Shown piece by piece: positions 51,874-61,309 of a DNA stretch of 64,000 bases (the first letter of the stretch is position 1; every line of letters starts with the position of its first letter). Position numbers and translations under genes: made by a program. The notes below the pieces were generated by a model that saw only the letters and a program-made list of their open reading frames with translations, had not been told where the DNA came from and ran no database searches. This DNA is from Rufibacter roseus (GTDB taxonomy: Bacteria > Bacteroidota > Bacteroidia > Cytophagales > Hymenobacteraceae), in contig NZ_LRML01000004.1 in NCBI RefSeq assembly GCF_001647285.1, positions 434,001 through 498,000 of the forward strand, given 5' to 3'.

Positions 51874-53244
51874 CTATTTTTCTGCTTTCTCGGTTTTCTC
51901 TTGCTTTGCACCTGATGCACTTCCGTTGGCAGATCCCACATAATCAGGCGGGAAAGCGTTTAACTGACGCCATACCTCATACCAAATAGGCACATCGTTA
52001 AGCATGACCCAACCATAGGCGCCCGATCCCACCCTGATGGCTTCAGGCCATGGCGCAACATCTGGGTCAGGCACTACCAGAATACGGTACATCCCTTGGC
52101 TGTCAAGATTATCAATTACCGCCACTTTACCTCCAAAGGTTCCAAAACCTACACCTGGCCAACCTGAAAACACCAATGCGGGCCAGCCCTCAAATTGAAT
52201 TCGCACCGGGCGACCTATATCCAATAAAGGCATATCCATAGGGGCTACATACAACTCCACGGCCAACTGTGGGTTGGCAGGCATAATGCTGGCAATTGGT
52301 TCTCCTTCTTTCACGGTTTCGCCAATACCCGCCTTCAGCGCCCTGACGATATATCCGTCCTGCGGAGCAGTAACCTGGTAGAAACCGCTCCGGACTTGGG
52401 TGCTGGCGTATTCACTGCGCATTTTAGAGATTTCGCCGCGGGCATCCTGCACATAGGCTAATGTAGAATTCAGGTCAGAACGGGCCTTGGAAATTTTATC
52501 CTGATACTCGGCCTGCAATGAATTTAATTCGATGCGGGCATTTTGCAGCTCATTCCGGCTGATGTTCATTTTGTTTTGGGTACTCAATAGCTTGGCTTGC
52601 ACTTCCTGAAACTTGAGCCGGCGGCTCTCCAACTCCGTCAGAGATTTAAGCCCTTGGGCGTACAGTTTCTCCTGTCGGGCAAACTGGTCTGCCGCAATCT
52701 GAAACTCAATCTGCAGGGCGGCTAAGTCAGCACTGTCGCTTCTTACTTTCAGGGCGGCCTGCTGTACTTTGTTCCGAGCCTTCTGTAAGCTCAACTGCAA
52801 GCCTTCCTGCAGGGCCTCAATCTGATTCCTGAGAGCCGCTACTTTATCTTGAGTGGCTTCAAGGCTTCCTTCCTTTGCCTGTACCTGCTCCCCTAAACGA
52901 TCTAACAGCTGTGGGTCAAAGTATTTTTCCTTTATCTCAGAGAGCACAATGATGGTATCTCCTTTTTTCACACGCTGCCCTTCCTGTACCCGCCACTCTT
53001 CTATACGTCCGGCAATGGTGGTATGCACCGTCTGGGGGCGGTCTTGTGCCTGCAGTGTAGTCACAGAACCCGCTGAGCGGATATTTTGGGTCCAAGGCAG
53101 CCAGCCAGCCAAGAATATAATGGTGAATAGCGCCACGCACCAGTACACCAGGTTCTTGGCCATGCGGGGCTTGCTCACCAACTTAAAGGAGTTAAATTGC
53201 TCCCACTCCTCTTTATATAAAAACTTCGTTTTTGACTTAGCCAT
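51874..53244 (-). CDS. HlyD-family periplasmic adaptor
   Basis: The 456-residue protein has one membrane helix (WCVALFTIIFLAGWLPW, about 32-50), an N-terminal half of the lipoyl/barrel domain (TIAGRIEEWRVQEGQRVKKG), a long coiled coil (about 115-260), the second half (TAPQDGYIVRALKAGIGETV) and a beta-barrel (about 325-420). It joins an ABC transporter in the inner membrane to TolC. The start overlaps the ABC stop by one base (TAATG), so coupling is strict. A Lys/Glu-rich tail follows an aromatic stretch. The adaptor is intact in all visible motifs. Confidence 0.9.
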   Translation of the reverse strand: MAKSKTKFLYKEEWEQFNSFKLVSKPRMAKNLVYWCVALFTIIFLAGWLPWTQNIRSAGSVTTLQAQDRPQTVHTTIAGRIEEWRVQEGQRVKKGDTIIVLSEIKEKYFDPQLLDRLGEQVQAKEGSLEATQDKVAALRNQIEALQEGLQLSLQKARNKVQQAALKVRSDSADLAALQIEFQIAADQFARQEKLYAQGLKSLTELESRRLKFQEVQAKLLSTQNKMNISRNELQNARIELNSLQAEYQDKISKARSDLNSTLAYVQDARGEISKMRSEYASTQVRSGFYQVTAPQDGYIVRALKAGIGETVKEGEPIASIMPANPQLAVELYVAPMDMPLLDIGRPVRIQFEGWPALVFSGWPGVGFGTFGGKVAVIDNLDSQGMYRILVVPDPDVAPWPEAIRVGSGAYGWVMLNDVPIWYEVWRQLNAFPPDYVGSANGSASGAKQEKTEKAEK

Positions 53245-54968
53245 TACAGAATATTTTTCAACTCGCCACTGGCGGCTTCTTCACTTGACACTTCTCGTAT
53301 AATCTGTCCGTTTTGCATGAGCACCACGCGGTGGCACTGGTTCATTACAGCTGACTCATTGGAAATAACAATGACCGTCCAGGGCATGTCAGGAGCTAAT
53401 ACCCGCTTTGCTACCCGCTCACGCAGAACAGAGTTTACATCGGGCAGGAAGTTATCGAGCAGAAGCAGTTTGGGGCGACTGGCAATGCTACGAGCCAGAG
53501 CCAATCGCTGCGCAATGGCCTCCGGCATGTCTAGGGCATGGCTCCTGATTTGGGTCTGCAGCCCATTTGGCAAGTCCTGTATGTATTCAGAAAGCTCAAC
53601 GCACTCTATTGCCCACAGCACATCTTCTAATGAGACATCTGGCTGCCCCAAAGTAATGTTCTCCAATATGGTTCCCTCAAAGGCCACTCCGGGCAAAAGG
53701 TAAAGCCCAATTTGCTCATGCAGCGTTTCAGGGTCGTACTCACGGAGCGACAAGCCATTGCACACCACCACCCCCTCATAGTCTGTTAAAATACCTGAGA
53801 GAATTTGCAGAAGGGTGGAACGGCCCGCCTGCTGCGCACCAGCCAGGCAAAGTTTTTCATTGGGCGCAACGGTCAAGTTTACTCCCCTTAAAGCCACTCT
53901 GCCAGATCCCGTGTACTTATATCTTACGTCCTTTATCTGCAGAGAAATACTTTGCTCAATAGTGGGGTTGCCGGTAGAAAGCTCTCTTCTTTCTTCGGTT
54001 GGAAGGTCGGTTACGCCGCCTAACTTCTCCAGGCTAGTGAGCACATCATACACCACGTCTAGCTTCACCAACAATTTCTCAATGGCGTTGATAATCAAAA
54101 TGATGATGATTTCAGAGGCGACAAACTGACCTAAGTTTATTTCCCGGTTTACTAACAACAGGCTTCCCATCAGCAATAAACTAGCCGTGATGATGGTCTT
54201 GAAACCCACAAAGGAAATGTATTGCATCATGAGCACCCTGAAATGTGACTCACGGGCTTTCAGATAACCGCTGGTATAGTAATCGGTTTTCTCTAGTGAC
54301 AGCTTTTCATGCGAAGCTGATTTGAATACAGTGATGTTACGGGCCACCTCTTCAAGCCAATGCACCAGTTTGTACTTATATTTTGACTCTTCCAGACTGG
54401 TGCGCATGCCTTGCGGGCTAGTCACACGCATGATAAAAATCAGGATAGCGATAAGCAGAATACCAAAGACAATGAAATATGGGTGGTAAAAAGAAAGCAA
54501 TACTAACCCAAATACTATTTGAATGGCGGCGGCTGAAAAATCTGTCAGAAACTTAGCGAGACCCTTTTGCAGAGATATGACATCAAAAAAGCGGTTCATC
54601 ATCTCGGGCAGGTTCTGGAAAGCCAGTTGCCGACCATCAATCTGCGTTAGATGGGTGGAAAACTGAAATGCCTTGGTAGCGAAAATACGCTGCTGTATGG
54701 TTTCAACCAATGAAAGCTGCATCACCTGAAGTCCGCCTACCACCAGCACTCCCACCACAATAAATATTATTAATACAGAAACCGAGGTCACCAACTGCCC
54801 ACCAGACACGAACCCGATGAGGCTCTGTATACCCAAAGGCAGAGACAGGTTCACCAAGCCTGAAAAGATGGCATATATGTAGATGTAGCCAATCACCCTC
54901 TTTTCAGAGGCGAGCAATTCCATGAAACGTTTAATTGGGCTAGGGCTAGACGTTGTCTTTTTTGCCAT
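53244..54968 (-). CDS. ABC exporter half-transporter with degenerate ATPase motifs
   Basis: The 574-residue protein has a six-helix ABC membrane domain (about 20-310) and an ATP-binding domain (about 345-574). In the latter, Walker A reads GAQQAGRST (377-385): the invariant lysine is R383. The signature LSGGQ is replaced by DMPEA around 480-484. Walker B is LLLLDNFL, with N506 where the catalytic glutamate is expected. The switch histidine is N537 (VISNES). The fold and the reading frame are intact, so it is not a simple pseudogene. It probably cannot hydrolyse ATP like PstB (60531), which has all motifs. It lies in a tetR-ABC-hlyD-tolC operon. Confidence 0.9.
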   Translation of the reverse strand: MAKKTTSSPSPIKRFMELLASEKRVIGYIYIYAIFSGLVNLSLPLGIQSLIGFVSGGQLVTSVSVLIIFIVVGVLVVGGLQVMQLSLVETIQQRIFATKAFQFSTHLTQIDGRQLAFQNLPEMMNRFFDVISLQKGLAKFLTDFSAAAIQIVFGLVLLSFYHPYFIVFGILLIAILIFIMRVTSPQGMRTSLEESKYKYKLVHWLEEVARNITVFKSASHEKLSLEKTDYYTSGYLKARESHFRVLMMQYISFVGFKTIITASLLLMGSLLLVNREINLGQFVASEIIIILIINAIEKLLVKLDVVYDVLTSLEKLGGVTDLPTEERRELSTGNPTIEQSISLQIKDVRYKYTGSGRVALRGVNLTVAPNEKLCLAGAQQAGRSTLLQILSGILTDYEGVVVCNGLSLREYDPETLHEQIGLYLLPGVAFEGTILENITLGQPDVSLEDVLWAIECVELSEYIQDLPNGLQTQIRSHALDMPEAIAQRLALARSIASRPKLLLLDNFLPDVNSVLRERVAKRVLAPDMPWTVIVISNESAVMNQCHRVVLMQNGQIIREVSSEEAASGELKNIL

Positions 54969-54976
54969 AGTATGTA

Positions 54977-55678
54977 TTAGCTAACAGGCGAAAAGTTAGT
55001 GCCTTTTATGGCATCAAATGCTAAATGAGTAAGAAATTGCACCAGGTTGCTCTCTTGCCCTTGTTGCGTTCCTTTTACTTCAGTGAGGGATGGCAAATGT
55101 TGCGAAAAGAACCATTGTTTACGTGCCGCCTCAAACAAAGTACTGACTAAGGCGTGCGGGTACGGGTAGCTTGGGTTTAGTTCTAGTACTACCATAGCTA
55201 TTTTATGGCACAAGCTTTTATAATCTTGAAAAAGGCCGTTGTTGTTGTCATTGTCTACCTCTTTGGTCAGGTAAGCTTTTGAAGCCTCCACTACCACAAT
55301 GCGCGACAGGCTTTCAATATCAAGATAAGACGAGAGCTGCTCTTTTATTTGATACTGCGCCAAAATTCTGATAAAAATCCTCAGCCTTTCAGCGGCATCA
55401 GCCACGTTGTGGGTGTGGTAGCAAATGCGGTAGTCTAACCAGTTCCAGTACCAAGAAACTAGATAGAGCAACAGCTTGTGTTTGTTCTCAAAGTACCTGT
55501 AAACTGAGGCCTCGGTAGAATGTATGCACTGCGCCAACTTTTTAAAAGTAAATTGCTCAAAGCCCAGTTCATCAATTAGCCTAATGCTTTCTTTTAATAT
55601 GGCTCTACCCAAATCAGTTTGGTCTGGGTCACGCAAGTACAGCTTATGGTTTAACTCTATTCTTATTCCTGCGCTCAT
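54977..55678 (-). CDS. TetR/AcrR-family transcriptional regulator
   Basis: The 233-residue protein has a TetR helix-turn-helix at about 27-73 (LGRAILKESIRLIDELG, FTFKKLAQCIHSTEASVYRY and FENKHKLLLYLVSWYWNW). The larger C-terminal part (about 80-225) is the ligand and dimer domain. TetR regulators usually repress the adjacent genes until a ligand binds. It is 8 bases upstream of the ABC gene on the same strand, so the whole export operon is probably under its control. The palindrome ATAGTA-a-TACTAT upstream (55726-55738) is a candidate operator. Ligand unknown. Confidence 0.9.
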   Translation of the reverse strand: MSAGIRIELNHKLYLRDPDQTDLGRAILKESIRLIDELGFEQFTFKKLAQCIHSTEASVYRYFENKHKLLLYLVSWYWNWLDYRICYHTHNVADAAERLRIFIRILAQYQIKEQLSSYLDIESLSRIVVVEASKAYLTKEVDNDNNNGLFQDYKSLCHKIAMVVLELNPSYPYPHALVSTLFEAARKQWFFSQHLPSLTEVKGTQQGQESNLVQFLTHLAFDAIKGTNFSPVS

Positions 55679-55698
55679 GGTAGTGGTTTATTTCTCCA

Positions 55699-55706
55699 CA
55701 AATATA
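55699..55706 (-). promoter_or_regulatory. Candidate -7 box of the tetR operon
   Basis: CAAATATA on plus reads TATATTTG on minus (TAnnTTTG). It lies about 20 bases before the tetR ATG. No TTG is seen at the expected distance, but the 13-base palindrome occupies the -33 area. Confidence 0.45.
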
Positions 55707-55725
55707 TAAAACTCAAACATCTATA

Positions 55726-55738
55726 ATAGTAATACTAT
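55726..55738. promoter_or_regulatory. Palindrome ATAGTA-a-TACTAT, candidate TetR operator
   Basis: A perfect 13-base inverted repeat, about 48 bases upstream of the tetR start and overlapping the -33 region, the usual place for autorepression by TetR-family proteins. Confidence 0.45.
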
Positions 55739-55854
55739 CACCCACACAACAATTACTTTCCTCTTTTGTTCATTAAACTTTACATTTATTTTCTTACGTT
55801 AACGGAAAGAAAGTTCTTTCACAGAGTTTATCAATCCGAAAACTTAAACTAAAC

Positions 55855-55893
55855 CGCTTTTGGCCTACTTTTCAAAAAAGAGCTCCAAAACAC
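55855..55893. repeat. Palindrome family member Q, in a divergent region
   Basis: GCTTTTGGCCTACTTTTC and AAAAAGAGCTCCAAAAC pair imperfectly. Both flanking genes point away, so it is not a terminator of either. Confidence 0.5.
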
Positions 55894-55992
55894 AAAGACA
55901 GCTATACTGCGGCACCTACAGAGCTGTTGTAAAACATATTTGAATCTCACAACACTCACACCTCTTAACAATTACTTAACATACCAATAACA

Positions 55993-56020
55993 TTGAGGCA
56001 ATATTATCCCTCTACTTTTG
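55993..56020 (+). promoter_or_regulatory. Bacteroidota-type promoter for the phosphate porin
   Basis: TTG at 55993-55995, 17 bases, then TACTTTTG at 56013-56020 fits TTG-N17-23-TAnnTTTG. A start of transcription near 56027 leaves about 100 or more bases before the porin ATG. Confidence 0.65.
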
Positions 56021-56162
56021 CACTAGAATAGAAAAGTAATTGCCTGCTGACTACAGACAAAACCGCTCTTTTCTTAAACAAAACGTTTAGTACATATAAA
56101 CGGCAACATTGAGACTGACTACCTCAATGCTCCGCAAAAGAATTTTCAATTTCATTTTGCTT

Positions 56163-57431
56163 ATGTTCTCACCCATAAACAAAAGAAAGCCTGGCTCCCT
56201 ATTGGCTATAGGCTTTGTTTTAGTATCCTCGGTACTGTTACATGCACCAATTGCCAGCGCTCAAAACGTGGTTGTCCCCGACACTGTGAATACTTCTTCT
56301 GCACCTGCTAAGCCGGCAAAAGACAAATGGTATGACAAAATCTCTTTGAGAGGCTACGTTCAAATCAGATACAACCGCCTGCTGGAAACAAACCCGCAGC
56401 TCAAGACTGATTATGACAAATCTGTCGGAGACAAAGGCGGCTTTTTAATTAGGCGGGCACGTTTAGTTTTCAGCGGTGACATTCATGACAGGGTGTACAT
56501 GTACATTCAGCCAGACTTGGCCTCGTCTCCATCCGGTAGCCCTTCTTTGCACTTTGTACAGCTCCGCGACGCGTACTTTGACATAGCTCTTGACAAAGAA
56601 AAAGAATACCGCCTTCGGATTGGCCAAAGTAAAATTCCGTATGGTTTTGAGAACATGCAGTCTAGCCAGAACCGCCTGACCCAAGACCGAAACGATGCGT
56701 TGAACAGCGCCCTGCCTAACGAGCGGGACTTAGGTCTGATGTTTTACTGGGCCCCAGCTCACATAAGAGAAAGATTTAGGGAGTTGGCCAGCAGAAATTA
56801 TAAAGGCTCTGGCGATTACGGCGTGTTTGGCCTGGGAATCTATAACGGGCAAACTGCCAACCGACCCGAAGCAAACAACAACCAGCACGTAGTTGCTCGC
56901 CTAAGTTACCCCTTCGCTTTTCAGAACGGGCAAATCATAGAGCCAGGCATACAGGCTTATACTGGCTTGTACACCGTAACCTCAGACCAATTGAGCAGCT
57001 CCACTATAAAGGGAGGAGATTTTATTGATCGCCGTGTAGCCGCCAGTTTTGTGCTTTACCCGCAGCCGTTTGGCCTGCAGGCAGAGTACAACGTGGGCGA
57101 GGGCCCAGAATTTGACCCTGAAACTAATACCATACAAGTAAAACCGCTGGAGGGAGGTTATGTGCAAGCCATGTATCTCATCAATGCCGCCGACCAAACC
57201 TTCATTCCTTTCGTTAAGGTACAGTACTATGAGGGCGGAAAGAAAGCCGAAACAGATGCCCGTCACAGCAATGTGTATGAAACGGAAGTAGGATTAGAAT
57301 GGCAACCGCTGTCGGCGTTTGAACTGGCTGCCCAGTATACTATTTCTGACCGTACTACCCAAGATGGCCGAAACCTTTACAACCGCCAGCACGGCCAGCT
57401 CTTGAGGCTGCAGGCGCAGTTTAACTTTTAA
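56163..57431 (+). CDS. Phosphate-selective porin O/P family protein
   Basis: The 422-residue protein has a signal peptide (PGSLLAIGFVLVSSVLLHAP, cleaved after ASA), which suits ATG 56163; ATG 56127 or TTG 56109 are less likely, since they add a second hydrophobic stretch. It then has a 16-strand barrel of the OprO/OprP type: ISLRGYVQIRYNRLLETNP, GGFLIRRARLVFSGDIHD, LRIGQSKIPYGFENMQSS, and ends in RQHGQLLRLQAQFNF. The porin allows phosphate or polyphosphate to cross the outer membrane. It begins the phosphate locus. Confidence 0.9.
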   Translation: MFSPINKRKPGSLLAIGFVLVSSVLLHAPIASAQNVVVPDTVNTSSAPAKPAKDKWYDKISLRGYVQIRYNRLLETNPQLKTDYDKSVGDKGGFLIRRARLVFSGDIHDRVYMYIQPDLASSPSGSPSLHFVQLRDAYFDIALDKEKEYRLRIGQSKIPYGFENMQSSQNRLTQDRNDALNSALPNERDLGLMFYWAPAHIRERFRELASRNYKGSGDYGVFGLGIYNGQTANRPEANNNQHVVARLSYPFAFQNGQIIEPGIQAYTGLYTVTSDQLSSSTIKGGDFIDRRVAASFVLYPQPFGLQAEYNVGEGPEFDPETNTIQVKPLEGGYVQAMYLINAADQTFIPFVKVQYYEGGKKAETDARHSNVYETEVGLEWQPLSAFELAAQYTISDRTTQDGRNLYNRQHGQLLRLQAQFNF

Positions 57432-57617
57432 CCAGTGGCCGCCCGCGCCCCCATTATGAGCGGTAATCAGCAACGTCTAACTTAACTAAAATCACAGGCT
57501 CTATAAAATTACAACCAGGGCTCCAGAGAAATTTACTATTTAACCCATTACCCTAGGCCCAGGCAGCCTATACACCAATTGCCCAATGTTCATAGACAAC
57601 GCGAATTACAATTCATT

Positions 57618-58610
57618 ATGAAAACCAACACTTCAGTTCTCACTCAATTAAAAGCAACGTTGCTGGTATGCGGCACTTTGTTTCTGGCCTCTTGCGGAGG
57701 CAATTCTAGTGAATCCGGCGGTACCGGAAGCGACTTAACCGGAAGCATTCAGATAGATGGTTCCTCTACCGTATTCCCTATTACCGAGGCAGTAGCCGAG
57801 GAATTCAGAGCCGAGGCTCCAGATGTGAAAGTTACCGTAGGGGTATCTGGCACCGGCGGTGGCTTCAAGAAGTTTGTGCGCGGCGAAATAGACATCAACA
57901 ACTCTTCCCGCTCCATTAAAGAAGAAGAGGCAAAGCAGGCCCAGGAGAACAACATTTCTTACCTTGAACTGTCTGTTACTTATGATGGGCTTACCGTGGT
58001 GGTACACCCAGAAAACAACTGGGCTACCAGCATGACAGTGGAAGAGTTGAAGAAAATCTGGGAACCGGCTGCCCAAGGCAAAATCAAACGCTGGAACCAA
58101 ATCCGCCCGGAGTGGCCTAACGAAGAAATTCACTTGTTTGGCGCCGGTGTTGAGTCAGGTACCTATGATTACTTTACGGAGGCTGTGGTAGGCAAGAGCC
58201 ACGCCAGCCGCGGCGACTACACCGCTTCTGAAGACGACAACGTGTTGGTACAGGGCGTGTCAACAGACAAAAACGGCTTAGGCTTCTTTGGGTACGCGTA
58301 TTATCTGGAGAACAAAGACAAATTGAAGGCTATTACCATTGACGACCAAAACGACGCGAACGGCAAAGGCGCTATCATGCCTAGTGTAGAAACCGTAAAA
58401 AATGGAACTTATGCTCCTCTTTCCAGACCGTTGTTCATCTATGTGAACTCCAAAGCAGCTGCCAGACCAGAAGTGGTGAAGTTCATTAACTTCTATTTAG
58501 ACAACGCCAGTGAACTAAGTAGCGAGGTGGGCTACATCCCGCTTCCGGCCGAAGAGCTTCAGAAGCAGAAGCAGAAGTTCAACGACTTTGTTACTGGTCT
58601 TAAAAAGTAA
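57618..58610 (+). CDS. pstS: Phosphate ABC transporter substrate-binding lipoprotein
   Basis: The 330-residue protein has a lipobox ([12 protein letters not shown]) and the PstS fold. Phosphate-binding loops are [30 protein letters not shown] and SSRSIKEEE. Further conserved parts are [32 protein letters not shown], and the end [20 protein letters not shown]. It captures inorganic phosphate in the periplasm and hands it to PstCA. ATG 57618 fits the lipobox. It is followed by palindrome R, then pstC. Confidence 0.95.
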   Translation: MKTNTSVLTQLKATLLVCGTLFLASCGGNSSESGGTGSDLTGSIQIDGSSTVFPITEAVAEEFRAEAPDVKVTVGVSGTGGGFKKFVRGEIDINNSSRSIKEEEAKQAQENNISYLELSVTYDGLTVVVHPENNWATSMTVEELKKIWEPAAQGKIKRWNQIRPEWPNEEIHLFGAGVESGTYDYFTEAVVGKSHASRGDYTASEDDNVLVQGVSTDKNGLGFFGYAYYLENKDKLKAITIDDQNDANGKGAIMPSVETVKNGTYAPLSRPLFIYVNSKAAARPEVVKFINFYLDNASELSSEVGYIPLPAEELQKQKQKFNDFVTGLKK

Positions 58611-58625
58611 ACGGTAAGGCAAGTT

Positions 58626-58679
58626 CCGCCTGCTGTTTTAGGCTTGTTTCTAGAAAAACAGCCCTAAAACAGCAGGCGG
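58626..58679 (+). repeat. Palindrome family member R, inside the pst operon
   Basis: CCGCCTGCTGTTTTAGG pairs with its exact complement at the other end (54 bases in all), with a core of GCTTGTTT/AAAACAGCCC. It separates pstS from pstC, a place where partial termination or processing would raise PstS relative to the membrane parts. Confidence 0.7.
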
Positions 58680-58800
58680 GTCTTCTCCCCTACAAAGTTT
58701 GCCACGTTAATAGCACTATCTCTGTCAGCCCATTTTATTTTACAGACCTGGCCTTTGGTAGCCGCCGCTACAGTTGTGCCAGGTATAACACACCAGCGGT

Positions 58801-59676
58801 TTGAAAGCATCGGAGAAAATTATTGAGTTCTTGCTGTGGCTCGCAGCCGCCATCACAATTCTCATCACTGTGGGGATTATATGGGTGCTGCTATCGGGTT
58901 CGCTCCCGTTCTTTCAGGAGGTTTCTATTGTAGAATTCCTGACGGCCAAGCAGTGGACGCCCCTTTTTGCGCAGAAGCGCTTTGGCATTATGCCGTTAGT
59001 GGCGGGCACTTTCCTGACTACCGCCATTGCCATTGCCGTGGCTTTGCCCATTGGCCTGACTATTGCCATTTACTTGAATGAGTATGCCCCCAGCCGCCTG
59101 AAACGCACTATTAAACCATTACTGGAGATTTTGGCTACCATTCCAACAGTAGTCTATGGGTTCTTCGCCTTAACAGTGGTCACGCCGTTTTTGCAGAGCT
59201 TTATTCCTGGTCTGGCTGGTTTTAACGCCTTGTCGCCCGGTATAGTCATGGGTATTATGATCATCCCCATGATTTCCTCATTAAGCGAAGACGCCATCAG
59301 TTCGGTGCCTAAGTCTTTGCGCGAGGCTTCTTACGGCATGGGTTCTACCCGCTTGCAGACGGCTTTCAGGGTGATGGTGCCGGCGGCCAGCTCAGGTATT
59401 ATTGTGTCCGTGATTCTGGCTATCTCCAGGGCCGTGGGCGAAACCATGATTGTAGCCATTGCCGCCGGTCAGCAGCCACGCCTCACGCTTAACCCTTTGG
59501 TGCCTGTAGAAACCATTACCACCTATATTGTGCAGGTGAGTTTAGGTGATGTGCCGCATGGCTCATTGGAGTACCGCACCATTTTTGCGGCGGGTATTGT
59601 GCTGTTCATTTTCACCTTTGCGCTGAACAACCTCAGCTTCTGGATCAAAAAGAAATATCAGGAGAAGTATGACTAA
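58801..59676 (+). CDS. pstC: Phosphate ABC transporter permease PstC
   Basis: The 291-residue protein has six membrane helices, with the ABC permease loop [20 protein letters not shown] and [14 protein letters not shown]. Conserved segments are [40 protein letters not shown] and [14 protein letters not shown]. It forms the membrane channel with PstA. The start is TTG at 58801, as no ATG or GTG is available in frame near the first helix. The stop overlaps pstA by 8 bases (ATGACTAA). Confidence 0.93.
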   Translation: MKASEKIIEFLLWLAAAITILITVGIIWVLLSGSLPFFQEVSIVEFLTAKQWTPLFAQKRFGIMPLVAGTFLTTAIAIAVALPIGLTIAIYLNEYAPSRLKRTIKPLLEILATIPTVVYGFFALTVVTPFLQSFIPGLAGFNALSPGIVMGIMIIPMISSLSEDAISSVPKSLREASYGMGSTRLQTAFRVMVPAASSGIIVSVILAISRAVGETMIVAIAAGQQPRLTLNPLVPVETITTYIVQVSLGDVPHGSLEYRTIFAAGIVLFIFTFALNNLSFWIKKKYQEKYD

Positions 59677-60526
59677 TTCTACCCGCAACCGCATCAAAGA
59701 CAAAGCCTTCCAGTTCTTCGGCATCTTTTGCATGCTCATTGGGCTGGTGTTTCTGGGGGCGCTTCTAGTTGACATCATCACGCGTGGTCTTGGCCGCATT
59801 GACTGGGATTTCCTGACTAGCCTGCCCTCCCGCCGCGCCAGCCGTTCAGGTATTCTCACTGCCTGGGCGGGCACCCTCTGGATTCTGCTCCTGACCAGCC
59901 TCATCGCGTTTCCGCTGGGTATTTCGGCGGGTGTGTATTTAGAGGAGTATACCAAGAAAAGCAAACTGTCTTCTTTCCTGGAAATCAACATTGCAAACCT
60001 GGCGGGCGTACCATCCATTATCTACGGTTTGTTGGGCCTTGAGGTATTTGTGCGCCAGATGCAGATGGGTGCCAGCTTATTGGCCGGAGCCTTGACCCTT
60101 TCATTGCTGGTGTTGCCCATTGTCATTGTAACCACCCGTGAGGCCCTGAAAGCAGTTCCACCCAGCGTACGGCAGGGCTCCTTTGCCCTTGGTGCCACCA
60201 AGTGGCAAACTACTTGGCGGCAGGTGCTGCCGGCATCTTTTGGCGGTATTCTAACGGGTGTTATTCTGGCGCTTTCACGAGCCGTGGGCGAAGCCGCTCC
60301 GCTAATTGTGGTGGGTGCCTTGGCCTATGTGCCTTTTGTGCCCTCCTCACCCAATGATGAGTTTACCGTGTTGCCCATTCAGATCTTTAACTGGACCTCA
60401 AGACCACAGGCCGAGTTCCTGGTGAATGCAGCGGCGGCCATCATTATGTTATTATTCATCACCTTCCTGCTCAATGGCGTAGCCGTATACCTGCGCAACA
60501 AACAGCAGAAAAAAATAAAGTGGTAA
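59669..60526 (+). CDS. pstA: Phosphate ABC transporter permease PstA
   Basis: The 285-residue protein is the second permease. Membrane helices include [20 protein letters not shown] and [18 protein letters not shown]. The coupling loop is [20 protein letters not shown], followed by [20 protein letters not shown]. Also seen are [19 protein letters not shown] and [19 protein letters not shown]. The ATG overlaps the pstC stop, and pstB follows 4 bases after the stop, so all are cotranslated. Confidence 0.95.
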   Translation: MTNSTRNRIKDKAFQFFGIFCMLIGLVFLGALLVDIITRGLGRIDWDFLTSLPSRRASRSGILTAWAGTLWILLLTSLIAFPLGISAGVYLEEYTKKSKLSSFLEINIANLAGVPSIIYGLLGLEVFVRQMQMGASLLAGALTLSLLVLPIVIVTTREALKAVPPSVRQGSFALGATKWQTTWRQVLPASFGGILTGVILALSRAVGEAAPLIVVGALAYVPFVPSSPNDEFTVLPIQIFNWTSRPQAEFLVNAAAAIIMLLFITFLLNGVAVYLRNKQQKKIKW

Positions 60527-60530
60527 GCGA

Positions 60531-61295
60531 ATGAGCAAAAAACCTATCAAGGTAGAGGCGAAAGATGTGAACGCCTACTACGGCGACTTCCACGCCATTA
60601 AAGGCATTAATATTGCCATGGAAGAGAATACTGTCACGGCCTTTATTGGCCCGTCTGGTTGCGGTAAATCTACGTTCCTCCGCATTTTCAACCGCATGAA
60701 CGATTACATTGATGGTTTTAAAACCGAAGGAGAGATTCTGCTGGACGGCCAAAACATCTACGCCAAAAACGTTCAGGTAGACGAACTCCGCAAGAAAGTG
60801 GGCATGGTGTTCCAAAAACCAAACCCTTTCCCTAAAAGCATCTACGAGAATGTGGTGTATGGCCTGAAGATTCAGGGTGTGTCTAATAAAGCAGCCTTAA
60901 CAGAAGCCGCCGAAAGAGCGTTGAAGCAAGCCGCGCTCTGGAACGAGGTAAAGGACAACTTGAACAAATCAGCCCTGGCTTTGTCTGGGGGGCAGCAGCA
61001 GCGCTTGTGTATTGCCCGTGCTTTGGCTATTTCGCCGTCGGTGCTTTTGATGGATGAACCGGCCTCCGCTTTGGACCCTATCTCCACGGCTAAGATTGAG
61101 GAGCTCATTCATGAGCTGAAAGAGCAGTACACCATAGTTATTGTGACCCACAACATGCAGCAGGCGGCCCGGGTAAGTGACACCACTGCTTTCTTCTACA
61201 TGGGTGAACTGGTGGAGCATGCCAAAACCAAAACCATGTTCACCAACCCCAAAGACAGCCGTACCCAAGACTATATTACGGGCCGGTTTGGTTAA
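60531..61295 (+). CDS. pstB: Phosphate ABC transporter ATP-binding protein PstB
   Basis: The 254-residue protein has all ABC motifs intact: Walker [10 protein letters not shown], signature [15 protein letters not shown], Walker [13 protein letters not shown] and the switch histidine in [16 protein letters not shown]. It powers phosphate import with ATP in the cytosol. These motifs contrast with the degenerate ones of the ABC exporter at 53244. The end, [13 protein letters not shown], is typical of PstB. Palindrome S follows the stop by about 15 bases. Confidence 0.97.
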   Translation: MSKKPIKVEAKDVNAYYGDFHAIKGINIAMEENTVTAFIGPSGCGKSTFLRIFNRMNDYIDGFKTEGEILLDGQNIYAKNVQVDELRKKVGMVFQKPNPFPKSIYENVVYGLKIQGVSNKAALTEAAERALKQAALWNEVKDNLNKSALALSGGQQQRLCIARALAISPSVLLMDEPASALDPISTAKIEELIHELKEQYTIVIVTHNMQQAARVSDTTAFFYMGELVEHAKTKTMFTNPKDSRTQDYITGRFG

Positions 61296-61309
61296 TATTC
61301 TTTTCCACC

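Larger units (their letters stand above)
55679..56162. other. Divergent intergenic region (484 bp)
   Basis: It lies between tetR and the porin gene. It holds a TetR operator candidate (55726-55738), a minus-strand -7 box (55699-55706), palindrome Q (55855-55893) and the porin promoter (55993-56020). It is AT-rich. No gene is seen. Confidence 0.5.

Noticed and set aside
53244-54968. ABC exporter as a plain pseudogene
   Set aside because: The reading frame is full-length, the membrane domain is normal and the operon overlaps are intact, so substitution of motifs rather than gene decay is the better description.
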